NCBI RefSeq assembly: GCF_016522505.1
Contig: NZ_JAEHOH010000021.1
Coordinates: 31,592 to 95,591 of the forward strand
Source: Leucobacter chromiisoli
GTDB taxonomy: Bacteria; Actinomycetota; Actinomycetes; Actinomycetales; Microbacteriaceae
Direction of reading: 5' to 3'
Length of the DNA: 64,000 bases
Program-made: the position numbers and the translations under genes
Part shown: piece after piece, positions 26,965-34,415 of the stretch
Layout of the letters: every line of letters starts with the position of its first letter
Numbering within the stretch: the stretch's first letter is position 1
The notes under the pieces: generated by a model
The model's database searches: none
What the model was told of the DNA's origin: nothing
The model's input: the letters and a program-made list of their open reading frames with translations, nothing else

Positions 26965-28763
26965 CCCACAGCAGCGCGAGCGAGATCGGCGCCGTCCTGA
27001 TCGCCAACCGCGGCGAGATCGCGGTGCGCGTGGTGCGCGCCGCGCGCGAGGCCGGCATGCGGTCGATCGCCGTGTACGCGGATCAGGACGCCGACGCCCT
27101 GCACGTGCGCCTCGCCGACGAGGCCTACGCCCTCGAGGGGACGACGCCCGCCGAGAGCTACCTCGACATCGCCAAGCTGCTCGCCGCCGCCGAGCGCTCG
27201 GGCGCCGACGCGGTGCACCCGGGGTACGGCTTCCTCTCCGAGAGCGCCGCATTCGCGCGGGCGGTGGGCGAGGCCGGCCTCACCTGGATCGGCCCCGACC
27301 CCGAGACCATCGAGCTGCTGGGCGACAAGGCCAGGGCCCGCGCGCTCGCCCAGCAGGTCGGCGCGCCGCTCGTGCCGGGAACCAACGAGCCCGTGGCGGA
27401 TGCCGCGGAGGTGATCGCGTTCGCCGACGTGCACGGCCTGCCCGTCGCCATCAAGGCGGTGCACGGGGGCGGCGGCCGCGGCATGCGGGTGGTGCGGGAG
27501 CGGGATCGGATCGCCGAGGCCTACGAGTCGGCGGTGCGCGAGGCGCGGACCGCCTTCGGCCAGGGCGACTGCCTGGTCGAGCGCTTCCTCGAGCGGCCGC
27601 GCCACATCGAGGCGCAGGTGCTGGGAGACCGGCACGGCCGCGTCGCGGTGCTCGGCACGCGCGACTGCTCGCTGCAGCGCCGCAACCAGAAGCTGGTCGA
27701 GGAGGCCCCCGCCCCGTTCCTCCCGGACGAGCTGCGGGAGCGCATCCATCGCGCTGCCGCCGACATCTGCGCCGCGGCCGGCTACGTCGGTGCCGGCACC
27801 GTCGAGTTCCTGCTCGGCGCCGACGGCACCCTGTCGTTCCTCGAGGTCAACACCCGTCTGCAGGTCGAGCACCCGGTGACGGAGATGGTCACCGGCATCG
27901 ACCTGGTGCAGGAGCAGTTCCGCGTCGCCGCGGGCGAGCCCATGGACGTGCCGGCCGAGATCCCGGCCTTCGGGCACGCGTTCGAGTTCCGCATCAACGC
28001 CGAGGATCCGGCGCTCGGGTTCCTGCCGACGCCCGGCGCGCTCACCCGGTTCGATCCCCCCTCGGGGCAGGGGGTGCGTCTCGACGCGGGCTTCACGGCC
28101 GGGCAGACCGTGCCGGGAACCTTCGACTCCCTGCTCGCGAAGCTCGTCGTGTGGGGGCGGGATCGCGATGAGGCGCTGGCCCGGTCGCGCCGCGCGCTCG
28201 GGGAGTTCGCCGTCGAGGGCGTCGCCACCGTGCTGCCGTTCCACCGCTTCGTGGTCGCGGATCCGGCGTTCACCGCCGTCGGCGGCCCCGGAGGGGCGTC
28301 GGGGTTCGGCGTGCATACGCGCTGGATCGAGGAGGAGTGCACGGCCGACTTCGCGGCGGCCGAGGCGGTGCCGGAGCCGGCTGCCGCCCGGCTGGTCCGC
28401 GTGCCGATCGAGCTCGACGGGCGCAGGGCCGTGCTCGGGCTGCCCGGGTCGCTGCTCGCGACGCTCGGGACCGCCGGGGCCTCAGGCGCCGCGGACGCTG
28501 CGGGTGCGGAGGGCGATGAGCTCGGGGGCGATCGGGACGCGGCCGCGGATCCCGGCGCGGTGCTCGCCCCGTTCACCGGCACGCTGAGCGCCTGGAAGGT
28601 CGACGCGGGTGCCTGGGTCGACGAGGGGGAGACGGTCGCGATCGTCGAGGCGATGAAGATGGAGGTCCCCGTGCGGGCGCCGCGCGCGGGAGTGCTGCGC
28701 CGGAGCGCCGAGGCGGGCGAGACGGTCGCCGCCCGGGCGCTCATCGGTTCGATCGAGGCCTGA
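26961..28763 (+). CDS. Biotin carboxylase / biotin carboxyl carrier fusion, pxp operon member
   Basis: The 600-aa protein combines biotin carboxylase with a C-terminal carrier. The N-terminal fold starts [24 protein letters not shown]-grasp motifs follow ([37 protein letters not shown]) and [16 protein letters not shown] carries catalytic residues. A lipoyl/biotinyl domain closes the protein with EAMKMEV, the acceptor being Lys566. It overlaps the pxpBC gene by 4 bp. Generic acetyl/propionyl-CoA carboxylase alpha subunits look the same, and a paralogue is at 61755. Tight coupling to pxpABC argues that this copy serves oxoproline or urea-carboxylase-like chemistry rather than acyl-CoA carboxylation, but that is inference. 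Confidence 0.9.
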   Translation: MTHSSASEIGAVLIANRGEIAVRVVRAAREAGMRSIAVYADQDADALHVRLADEAYALEGTTPAESYLDIAKLLAAAERSGADAVHPGYGFLSESAAFARAVGEAGLTWIGPDPETIELLGDKARARALAQQVGAPLVPGTNEPVADAAEVIAFADVHGLPVAIKAVHGGGGRGMRVVRERDRIAEAYESAVREARTAFGQGDCLVERFLERPRHIEAQVLGDRHGRVAVLGTRDCSLQRRNQKLVEEAPAPFLPDELRERIHRAAADICAAAGYVGAGTVEFLLGADGTLSFLEVNTRLQVEHPVTEMVTGIDLVQEQFRVAAGEPMDVPAEIPAFGHAFEFRINAEDPALGFLPTPGALTRFDPPSGQGVRLDAGFTAGQTVPGTFDSLLAKLVVWGRDRDEALARSRRALGEFAVEGVATVLPFHRFVVADPAFTAVGGPGGASGFGVHTRWIEEECTADFAAAEAVPEPAAARLVRVPIELDGRRAVLGLPGSLLATLGTAGASGAADAAGAEGDELGGDRDAAADPGAVLAPFTGTLSAWKVDAGAWVDEGETVAIVEAMKMEVPVRAPRAGVLRRSAEAGETVAARALIGSIEA

Positions 28764-28796
28764 GGGCGGGCGAGACGGTCGCCGCCCCGGCGCTCA
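28712..28796. repeat. 32-bp direct repeat flanking the carboxylase stop
   Basis: Positions 28712-28743 and 28765-28796 match at 31 of 32 bases, 53 bp apart. The first copy encodes GETVAARAL near the end of the carboxylase; the second lies past its stop and supplies the stop codon of the convergent hydratase gene. Confidence 0.8.
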
Positions 28797-29939
28797 GTGG
28801 TGGTGGCGCCGACCGGCGGCGCGCGCGGCGCGCAGCTCGGCGATCGCGGCGGGCAGCGCCGCGGCCACGTCGGCGGCGGTGATGGGGCCGCCGCGCGGCG
28901 ACTCGGCCTCGCCGGGAGCGGCGTCGCCGGAGGCGCGCCTCGCGGCGGCGTCGTGCAGCACGGCCGCGCTCGCGCCGATCGCCCCGAGGACCTCGGGGTC
29001 CTCGCGCACCACCGCGGCGTTGGCCGCGATCAGCGCGCCCAGGATGCCCGCCAGCACGTCCCCCGTGCCCGCCGTCGCGAGCCACGGGGTCGCGGGGCCG
29101 GAGAGCATCGTCTGTCCGCCCGGTGTCGCCGTCACCGTGGTCGAGCCCTTGAGCAGCACGGCGACTCCGAGACACTCAGCGAGGCGTGACGCGGCCGAGG
29201 CGAGGGCGTCGATGCGGGGAGGGCGGTCGCTTCCGCCCCTGCCCCGCGCCGGCCAGCCGCGCGGGCGCTCGCCGAGCCCCGCGGCCCGCCACAGGCGGAG
29301 GAACTCCCCACGGTGCGGGGTGAGGATCGCGGGGGCGCCGAGCCGCGCCGGCGCGTCGGAGCGCTCCGTCTCGCCGGACGGCGCCGTCTCCCCGGCAGCC
29401 GCGGGGGCGCCGTCGCTCGCGCCGCCCGGGGCCGCCCCGAGGGCCAGCTGGAGGGCACCGGCGTCGACGACCACGGGGGCCGGCCCCGCGAGCAGCGCGA
29501 GCAGGGCTTCCCGCTCCTCGTCGGAGCGGGCCTCGGGGTCGGTGCCCGAGCCGATGAGCCAGGCGTCGCAGCCGCCCGAGGGCCCGGATCCCTCGCCGAA
29601 GACCGTCTCGGGATGCGCCGCGAGCACCGCGGCGGCGGGTGACGGCAGGCCGAAGCGGTCCACCGAGGCATCGCGCGACGGCACGTAGCGCAGCATGCCG
29701 AGCCCGGTCCGCCATGCGGCCGAGACGCCCAGCACGGCGGCACCGGGATAGGCGACCGAGCCGGTGCGCACCCCGAGAACGCCGCGTCGGTACTTGTCGG
29801 AGACGGGCGACGGCGCCGGGATCCAGGCTGCGGCGTGCTCGGCGTACCAGTGCTGCTGCGCCGGAGCGCGTGCGGGATCCAGCGCGCCCTCCGCCGGGCC
29901 CGCGGCCCGACGCGCGCGACGCCCCGGCTGCGCCGTCAT
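28794..29939 (-). CDS. nnrD: ADP/ATP-dependent (S)-NAD(P)H-hydrate dehydratase
   Basis: The enzyme repairs hydrated NADH/NADPH formed by heat or side reactions, a ribokinase-like carbohydrate-kinase fold. The 381-aa protein shows SDKYRRGVLGVRTGSVAYPGAAVL near residue 47, VVVDAGALQLAL, ILTPHRGEFLRLW, LLKGSTTVTATP and TAGTGDVLAGILGALIA, all family motifs. Two low-complexity inserts (about 175-200 and 225-245) make it longer than the usual ~280-aa single-domain form, and the NnrE epimerase domain is absent. Its ATG overlaps the stop of the upstream phosphomutase by 4 bp, so the two are probably one transcript. The C-terminus ends in three histidines. Confidence 0.9.
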   Translation of the reverse strand: MTAQPGRRARRAAGPAEGALDPARAPAQQHWYAEHAAAWIPAPSPVSDKYRRGVLGVRTGSVAYPGAAVLGVSAAWRTGLGMLRYVPSRDASVDRFGLPSPAAAVLAAHPETVFGEGSGPSGGCDAWLIGSGTDPEARSDEEREALLALLAGPAPVVVDAGALQLALGAAPGGASDGAPAAAGETAPSGETERSDAPARLGAPAILTPHRGEFLRLWRAAGLGERPRGWPARGRGGSDRPPRIDALASAASRLAECLGVAVLLKGSTTVTATPGGQTMLSGPATPWLATAGTGDVLAGILGALIAANAAVVREDPEVLGAIGASAAVLHDAAARRASGDAAPGEAESPRGGPITAADVAAALPAAIAELRAARAAGRRHHH

Positions 29940-31705
29940 CGGGCGCCCGCCCAGGTGAGCGAGGCGTCGAGGAACTCCCGCGCCGAACGTTCGATCCGCT
30001 GCAGGGCCTCCTCCGTCGCCCGCCGCCGCTCGGCGGCGCCTCCGGAGTCGCTGAACGCGTCGAGGTACACCTTGAGCTTCGCCTCGGTGCCGCTGGGGCG
30101 GATCATGACGCGGCAGCCGTCGGCGAGGTCGTAGCGCAGCACGTTCGCGGGGACGGCGGCGAGGCCGGGGTCGAGGAGATCCGCCGCGGCGGAGACGGCG
30201 ACTCCGCCGAACTCCTCCGGCGGTGTCCGCCGCAGCCGCTGCGACAGCGCCTCCGAGTCGGCCATGGAGTCGAGGCGCACCGTGATCTGGGCGCTCGCGA
30301 AGTGCCCGAAGCGCTCGCTCGCCTCGTCGAGGCGGTCCCAGACCGTCCGGCCCTCGGCGGCGAGCTCCCGAGTCAGCGCGATGGCGTCGGCCGCCGCCGA
30401 GATGCCGTCCTTGTCGTGCACGACCTCCGGGTGCGTGAGGTATCCGAGCGCCTCCTCGAACCCGAACACCAGGTTCGGCACGCGGGCGACCCACTTGAAG
30501 CCGGAGAGCGTCTCGGCGTAGTCGAGGCGGTAGGCGCGGGCGACGGCGCGCAGGGCCGGCGAGGAGACGATCGTGCAGGCGAGCGCGCCGGGGGAGCCGC
30601 CGCGCATCCGGGCGTGGCGCTCGGCGGCGCGCCAGCCGAGGAGCAGGCCGAGCTGGTTGCCGGTGAGCGCGCGATAGCCCTCCGGCGAGCCGGGGTGGGG
30701 GGCGGCCACGGCGAGCCGATCGGCGTCGGGATCGTTGGCGACGACGAGGTCGGCCCCGATCTCGCGGGCGGTGCGGAATGCGAGGTCGAGCGCTCCGGGC
30801 TCCTCGGGGTTCGGGAACGCGACCGTGGGGAAACCGCCGTCGGGGCGATCCTGCTCGGGCACGGCGACCACTCCGGGCAGACCGGCCGCCGCGAAGAGGC
30901 GCCTCGCGGGAGCCGAGCCCACCCCGTGCATCGCGGTGTACACGACCCTGAGCTCCGGCGACGCGGCGCGGGGCGCAGCCGCACCGGATGCCGGCGCAGC
31001 CGCGCCCGCGAGCAGCGCCGTCGCGGTCGCGTCGACGTAGGCCTCCAGCACGTCGTCTCCGGCGACGGCGTAGTCGGACGACCGGGGGAGCTCCGCGACG
31101 GGGCGATCCGCGGCGGATGCGATGCGCGCGGCGATCTCCCCGTCGATCGGGGGGACGATCTGGGCGCCGTCGTCGGCGTCTCCGAGGTACACCTTGTAGC
31201 CGTTGTCCCGCGGCGGATTGTGGCTCGCCGTGATCATCACGCCGGCCGAGACCCCGAGACGGCGGACGGCGAACGCCGTCACCGGAGTGGGCAGCGGCTC
31301 CGGGAGCAGCGTCACCGCGACTCCGGCCCCGGCCAGGATCTCGGCCGCGTCGCGGGCGAACACGTCGGAGTTGACCCTGCCGTCGTAGCCGATCACGGCC
31401 GAGGGCCGCTCGCTCGTCTCCCCGGCCGCGGCGCGCTCGCGGAGGAACGCGGCGAAGCCCGCGCTGGTCTGGGCCACCACGACGCGGTTCATGCGGCGCG
31501 GGCCGGGGCCGAGGCGGCCCCGCAGCCCCGCGGTGCCGAACGCGAGCCGTCCGCCGAACGCATCGGCCAGCTCGTCTCGGGCGGCGGCGTCGCCGGCCTC
31601 GGTGCGGCGCATCAGATCCTCGGCCTCGGCCCGGGTCTCGGGATCCGGATCCTGGTCGACCCACGCCCTGGCCAGTCTCACCAGCTGCTCGTCCGAATCC
31701 GCCAT
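29936..31705 (-). CDS. Phosphomannomutase / phosphoglucomutase family phospho-sugar mutase
   Basis: The 589-aa enzyme interconverts hexose-1- and 6-phosphates through a phosphoserine. The catalytic TASHNPPRDNGYKVY lies near residue 170, preceded by GTAGLRGRLGPGPRRMN. The Mg-binding loop is NDPDADR, the sugar loop GFKW..F.FEEALGY and the phosphate loop RPSGTEAKLKVY. This long form, with AFGTAGLRG near the N-terminus, is the PMM/PGM (PgcA/PGM2-like) subfamily; glucose or mannose preference, or phosphopentomutase activity, cannot be distinguished. It has a normal ribosome-binding site (GGAGAGGA) and is divergent from the XRE regulator. Confidence 0.92.
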   Translation of the reverse strand: MADSDEQLVRLARAWVDQDPDPETRAEAEDLMRRTEAGDAAARDELADAFGGRLAFGTAGLRGRLGPGPRRMNRVVVAQTSAGFAAFLRERAAAGETSERPSAVIGYDGRVNSDVFARDAAEILAGAGVAVTLLPEPLPTPVTAFAVRRLGVSAGVMITASHNPPRDNGYKVYLGDADDGAQIVPPIDGEIAARIASAADRPVAELPRSSDYAVAGDDVLEAYVDATATALLAGAAAPASGAAAPRAASPELRVVYTAMHGVGSAPARRLFAAAGLPGVVAVPEQDRPDGGFPTVAFPNPEEPGALDLAFRTAREIGADLVVANDPDADRLAVAAPHPGSPEGYRALTGNQLGLLLGWRAAERHARMRGGSPGALACTIVSSPALRAVARAYRLDYAETLSGFKWVARVPNLVFGFEEALGYLTHPEVVHDKDGISAAADAIALTRELAAEGRTVWDRLDEASERFGHFASAQITVRLDSMADSEALSQRLRRTPPEEFGGVAVSAAADLLDPGLAAVPANVLRYDLADGCRVMIRPSGTEAKLKVYLDAFSDSGGAAERRRATEEALQRIERSAREFLDASLTWAGAR

Positions 31706-31780
31706 AGCCGTCCTCTCCTTCGGGCAGGCCCCCGCGGGTTCACGCTACCACCCGCGGAGCGCGGGCTCCTGGGCGACGGG

Positions 31781-31809
31781 TTGTGCCGGGAGAGGAGGAA
31801 CTGTACAGT
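31781..31809 (+). promoter_or_regulatory. Promoter of the XRE regulator gene
   Basis: TTGTGC (31781-31786), a 17-bp spacer and TACAGT (31804-31809) resemble sigma-70 elements; the -10 lies inside the palindrome ACTGTACAGT. Confidence 0.5.
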
Positions 31810-31840
31810 GAGCCTGACTTTACTGAACAGGGTGTTCAGT
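31800..31840 (+). promoter_or_regulatory. Two palindromic operators before the XRE regulator
   Basis: ACTGTACAGT (31800-31809) is a perfect 10-bp palindrome over the -10. ACTGAACA-GGG-TGTTCAGT (31822-31840) is a perfect 8-3-8 inverted repeat just downstream of the likely transcription start. The shared ACTG.ACA half-site suggests one regulator, most simply autoregulation by the adjacent XRE protein. Confidence 0.6.
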
Positions 31841-31852
31841 GCGGGAGGAATC

Positions 31853-32482
31853 GTGAGCGAGACCCTGAGCGGCGAGACCCTGAGCGGCGAAGCCTCGAGC
31901 AGCGAGACCCCGAGCGGCGAACGGCACCTCGGTCAGCGCGTGGCCGCCTTCCGCGAGCTGCGGGGCATGAGCCTGCGGGCGCTCGCCGCCGAGGCGGGTG
32001 TGAGCTCGAGCTTCCTCAGCCAGCTCGAGAACGGACGCACCAACGCGAGCGTCGGCTCGATGCGCAAGGTGGCCGCCGCCCTCGGCGTCTCCCCGGCCCA
32101 GCTGCTCGACGACTCGGCCGCCCACACGCGGGGCGTGCTCCGGGCCGAGCAGCGGCCCACGATCCAGCTCGACGGAGCCGAGAAGTTCGTGGTCTCGCTG
32201 CCGCCGCTGCGCAACCTCGAGGTGTACGCCGGCAGCTTCGCCCCCGGCGGCTCCACCGGCGAGGAGGCCTACACCCACGGCAACGCCCAGGAGATCCTCG
32301 TCGTCACGGGCGGGAGCATCGTGCTCCAGCTCGGGGACGAGCGGTACGCCATGCACGCCGGCGACTCGATCGAGTACCTGAGCTCGGCGCCCCACCGCGT
32401 CTCCAACGAGAGCGGGGCCGACGCCTCGGTGCTCTGGATCAACAGCCCGCCGACCCCCGACGAGACCCCGCACGCCCCCTGA
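31853..32482 (+). CDS. XRE-family regulator with cupin sensor domain (PuuR-like)
   Basis: The 209-aa protein has a low-complexity N-terminal stretch (ETLSG-type repeats, residues 3-23). A Cro/C1 helix-turn-helix follows at about 28-82 (LGQRVAAFRELRGMSLRALAAEAGVSSSFLSQLE, then NGRTNASVGSMRKVAAALG). A C-terminal cupin barrel spans about 125-200 (EAYTHGNAQEILVVTGGSIVLQLGDERYAMHAGDSIEYLSSAPHRV) with His and Glu metal-ligand candidates. This layout is that of PuuR, the putrescine-utilisation repressor, and related regulators. GTG at 31853 follows GGGAGGAA at a proper spacing. Genes downstream encode a PuuB-like oxidoreductase, a cupin and an amidohydrolase, which it probably controls together with itself. 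Confidence 0.9.
   Translation: MSETLSGETLSGEASSSETPSGERHLGQRVAAFRELRGMSLRALAAEAGVSSSFLSQLENGRTNASVGSMRKVAAALGVSPAQLLDDSAAHTRGVLRAEQRPTIQLDGAEKFVVSLPPLRNLEVYAGSFAPGGSTGEEAYTHGNAQEILVVTGGSIVLQLGDERYAMHAGDSIEYLSSAPHRVSNESGADASVLWINSPPTPDETPHAP
31859..31918 (+). repeat. Four 15-bp tandem repeats at the start of the XRE gene
   Basis: Two exact copies of GAGACCCTGAGCGGC (31859-31888) are followed by two diverged copies (31889-31903 and 31904-31918). They encode ETLSG, ETLSG, EASSS and ETPSG. Because each unit is five codons, gain or loss of units would change only the N-terminal extension. Confidence 0.85.
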
Positions 32483-32568
32483 GGACGCGGGCCCGACCAC
32501 CCCGGCGCGACGCCGCCGCCCCGACCGACCGAAGCACCGAAGCCCGGAAGCACGAAGGAAGATACGAA

Positions 32569-33939
32569 ATGATCAACGGCAACGTCTCCCACTGGTGGCA
32601 GCAGATCGGCTCGCCCGAGCCGCGGCCGGAGCTGCCCGGCAACCTCGCGGCCGACGTCGCGATCGTCGGGGCCGGCTACACCGGGCTGTGGACGGCGTAC
32701 TACCTCAAGCGGGCGCGGCCCGAGCTCAGAGTGGTGGTCGTCGAGCAGCGGCACGTCGGCTACGGCGCGTCGGGGCGCAACGGGGGGTGGCTCACGAACG
32801 CCATCACCGGCGGGCGCGAGCAGTACGTGAAGACGCACGGGCGCGACGCCGCCGAGCGGTTCCAGCTGGCGATGAACGAGACCGTCGACGAGGTCATCCG
32901 CGTCGCCGACGCCGAGGGCATCGACGCCGACATCAAGAAGGGCGGCGAGTTCAACGTCGCCTACACCCCGGCTCAGGAGGCGAGGATCCGCGCCTTCGCG
33001 GCGTCCGAGCAGTCGTGGAAGCACACGGATCTGCAGCTCCTCGAGGCGCCCGAGGCGACGGCGAAGATCAACGTCGCCCGCACGCGCGCCGCAGTGTGGC
33101 ACCCGCACTGCGCCAGGATCCAGCCCGCGAAGCTCGTCGCGGGGCTCGCCGCGGCCGCTGAGCGCGCCGGGGTGGAGATCTACGAGCGGACCCGCGCCGT
33201 CGAGATCGCCCCGCACCGCGTCCGCACCACGCACGGCACCGTCTCCGCCGAGTACGTCGTGCGCGCCACCGAGGGGTTCACGGCGAACCTCAAGGGCCTG
33301 CACCGGCTGTGGCTGCCGATGAACTCCTCGATGATCGCGACCGAGCCGCTGCCGGCGGAGGTCTGGGACGAGCTGCGGTGGAGCGAGGGGGAGACCCTCG
33401 GCGACTTCGCCCACGTCTACATGTACGCGCAGCGCACGGCCGACGATCGGATCGCCATCGGCGGGCGGGGCGTGCCCTACAAGTACGGATCCCGCACGGA
33501 CCTCGACGGCGAGACCCCCGAGGTCACCGTCGACACGCTCAGCGAGATCCTGCACCGCTTCTTCCCGGCGACGCGCCACGCGGCGATCGACCACGTCTGG
33601 TCGGGGGTGCTCGGCGTGCCCCGCGACTGGGCGGCCACCGTCGGGCTCGACCGGGAGACCGGGATCGCCTGGGGCGGCGGCTACGTCGGCACCGGGGTCA
33701 CCTCGACCAACCTGGCCGGCCGCACCATCGCCGACCTCATCCTCGGGAACGACACCGAGATCGCCTCGCTGCCGTGGGTGAACCACCGGGTGCGGAAGTG
33801 GGAGCCCGAACCGCTGCGCTGGATCGCGACCCAGGGCCTCTACGCGGCGTACGGCATCGCCGATCGCTCGGAGCTGGCGGGCCGGCAGAAGACCTCGCCG
33901 ATCGCGCACGTCGCCGACGTCGTCACCGGCCGCGGCTGA
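32569..33939 (+). CDS. FAD-dependent amine oxidoreductase (DAO / PuuB-like)
   Basis: The 456-aa protein has an N-terminal dinucleotide-binding fold at about 28-60 (ADVAIVGAGYTGLWTAYYLKRARPELRVVVVE) and the RHVGYGASGRNGGWL segment typical of D-amino-acid oxidase/gamma-glutamylputrescine oxidase relatives. Near the end IAWGGGYVGTGVTSTNLAGRTIADLI completes the FAD site. The first residues HWWQQIG resemble PuuB and related oxidases. It likely oxidises an amine or N-substituted amino acid in the cytoplasm; the exact substrate is open. GAAGGAAG precedes the ATG. It is 86 bp downstream of the PuuR-like regulator gene and 98 bp upstream of the cupin gene. Confidence 0.88.
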   Translation: MINGNVSHWWQQIGSPEPRPELPGNLAADVAIVGAGYTGLWTAYYLKRARPELRVVVVEQRHVGYGASGRNGGWLTNAITGGREQYVKTHGRDAAERFQLAMNETVDEVIRVADAEGIDADIKKGGEFNVAYTPAQEARIRAFAASEQSWKHTDLQLLEAPEATAKINVARTRAAVWHPHCARIQPAKLVAGLAAAAERAGVEIYERTRAVEIAPHRVRTTHGTVSAEYVVRATEGFTANLKGLHRLWLPMNSSMIATEPLPAEVWDELRWSEGETLGDFAHVYMYAQRTADDRIAIGGRGVPYKYGSRTDLDGETPEVTVDTLSEILHRFFPATRHAAIDHVWSGVLGVPRDWAATVGLDRETGIAWGGGYVGTGVTSTNLAGRTIADLILGNDTEIASLPWVNHRVRKWEPEPLRWIATQGLYAAYGIADRSELAGRQKTSPIAHVADVVTGRG

Positions 33940-34037
33940 GCGCGCCGCGCCGCCGCGCGGCGCCGCGGGCATCCGCCGCCGCGCGGAGGCGTCGGACCGC
34001 CGACCACCGAACACCGAACGACCGAAAGGACCGACTC

Positions 34038-34391
34038 ATGGGCGAGACCTCTACCCACTCACTCCACGACACGCTCGCGGCCGATCTCGGCGCGCACGCG
34101 CCGAAGCCCACCGCCACCACCCCCGACCTGACCGAGGCGGCGCGCTCGGTGTGGTCGGACGACCGCATCGACACGGGGCTGTGGGAGTGCACCCCGGGGT
34201 CGTTCGCCGCGACGCGCGAGGGATACACCGAGATCTGCACGATCCTGGCCGGCCGGGTGACACTGGAGGTCGACGGCGCCGAGCCCGAGGAGTTCGGGCC
34301 CGGCGACGTGATGGTCACCCCCTCCGGCTGGAGGGGCACCTGGATCGTGCACGAGCCGCTGCGCAAGCACTACACGATCGTCAAGGACTGA
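34038..34391 (+). CDS. Small cupin-domain protein
   Basis: The 117-aa product has one cupin domain at about 40-112: TGLWECTPGSFAATREGYTEICTILAGRVTLEVDGAEPEEFGPGDVMVTPSGWRGTW. It resembles the DUF861-type ethanolamine-utilisation/ureidoglycine aminohydrolase-like cupins often found beside amine oxidoreductases. Classical metal-ligand histidines are not evident, with Glu and Tyr instead, so a binding or accessory role is possible. The start follows AAAGGA. It lies between the FAD oxidoreductase and the amidohydrolase, 24 bp before the latter. Confidence 0.8.
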   Translation: MGETSTHSLHDTLAADLGAHAPKPTATTPDLTEAARSVWSDDRIDTGLWECTPGSFAATREGYTEICTILAGRVTLEVDGAEPEEFGPGDVMVTPSGWRGTWIVHEPLRKHYTIVKD

Positions 34392-34415
34392 GAACGGGCG
34401 CGAGGAGGACCGGAG

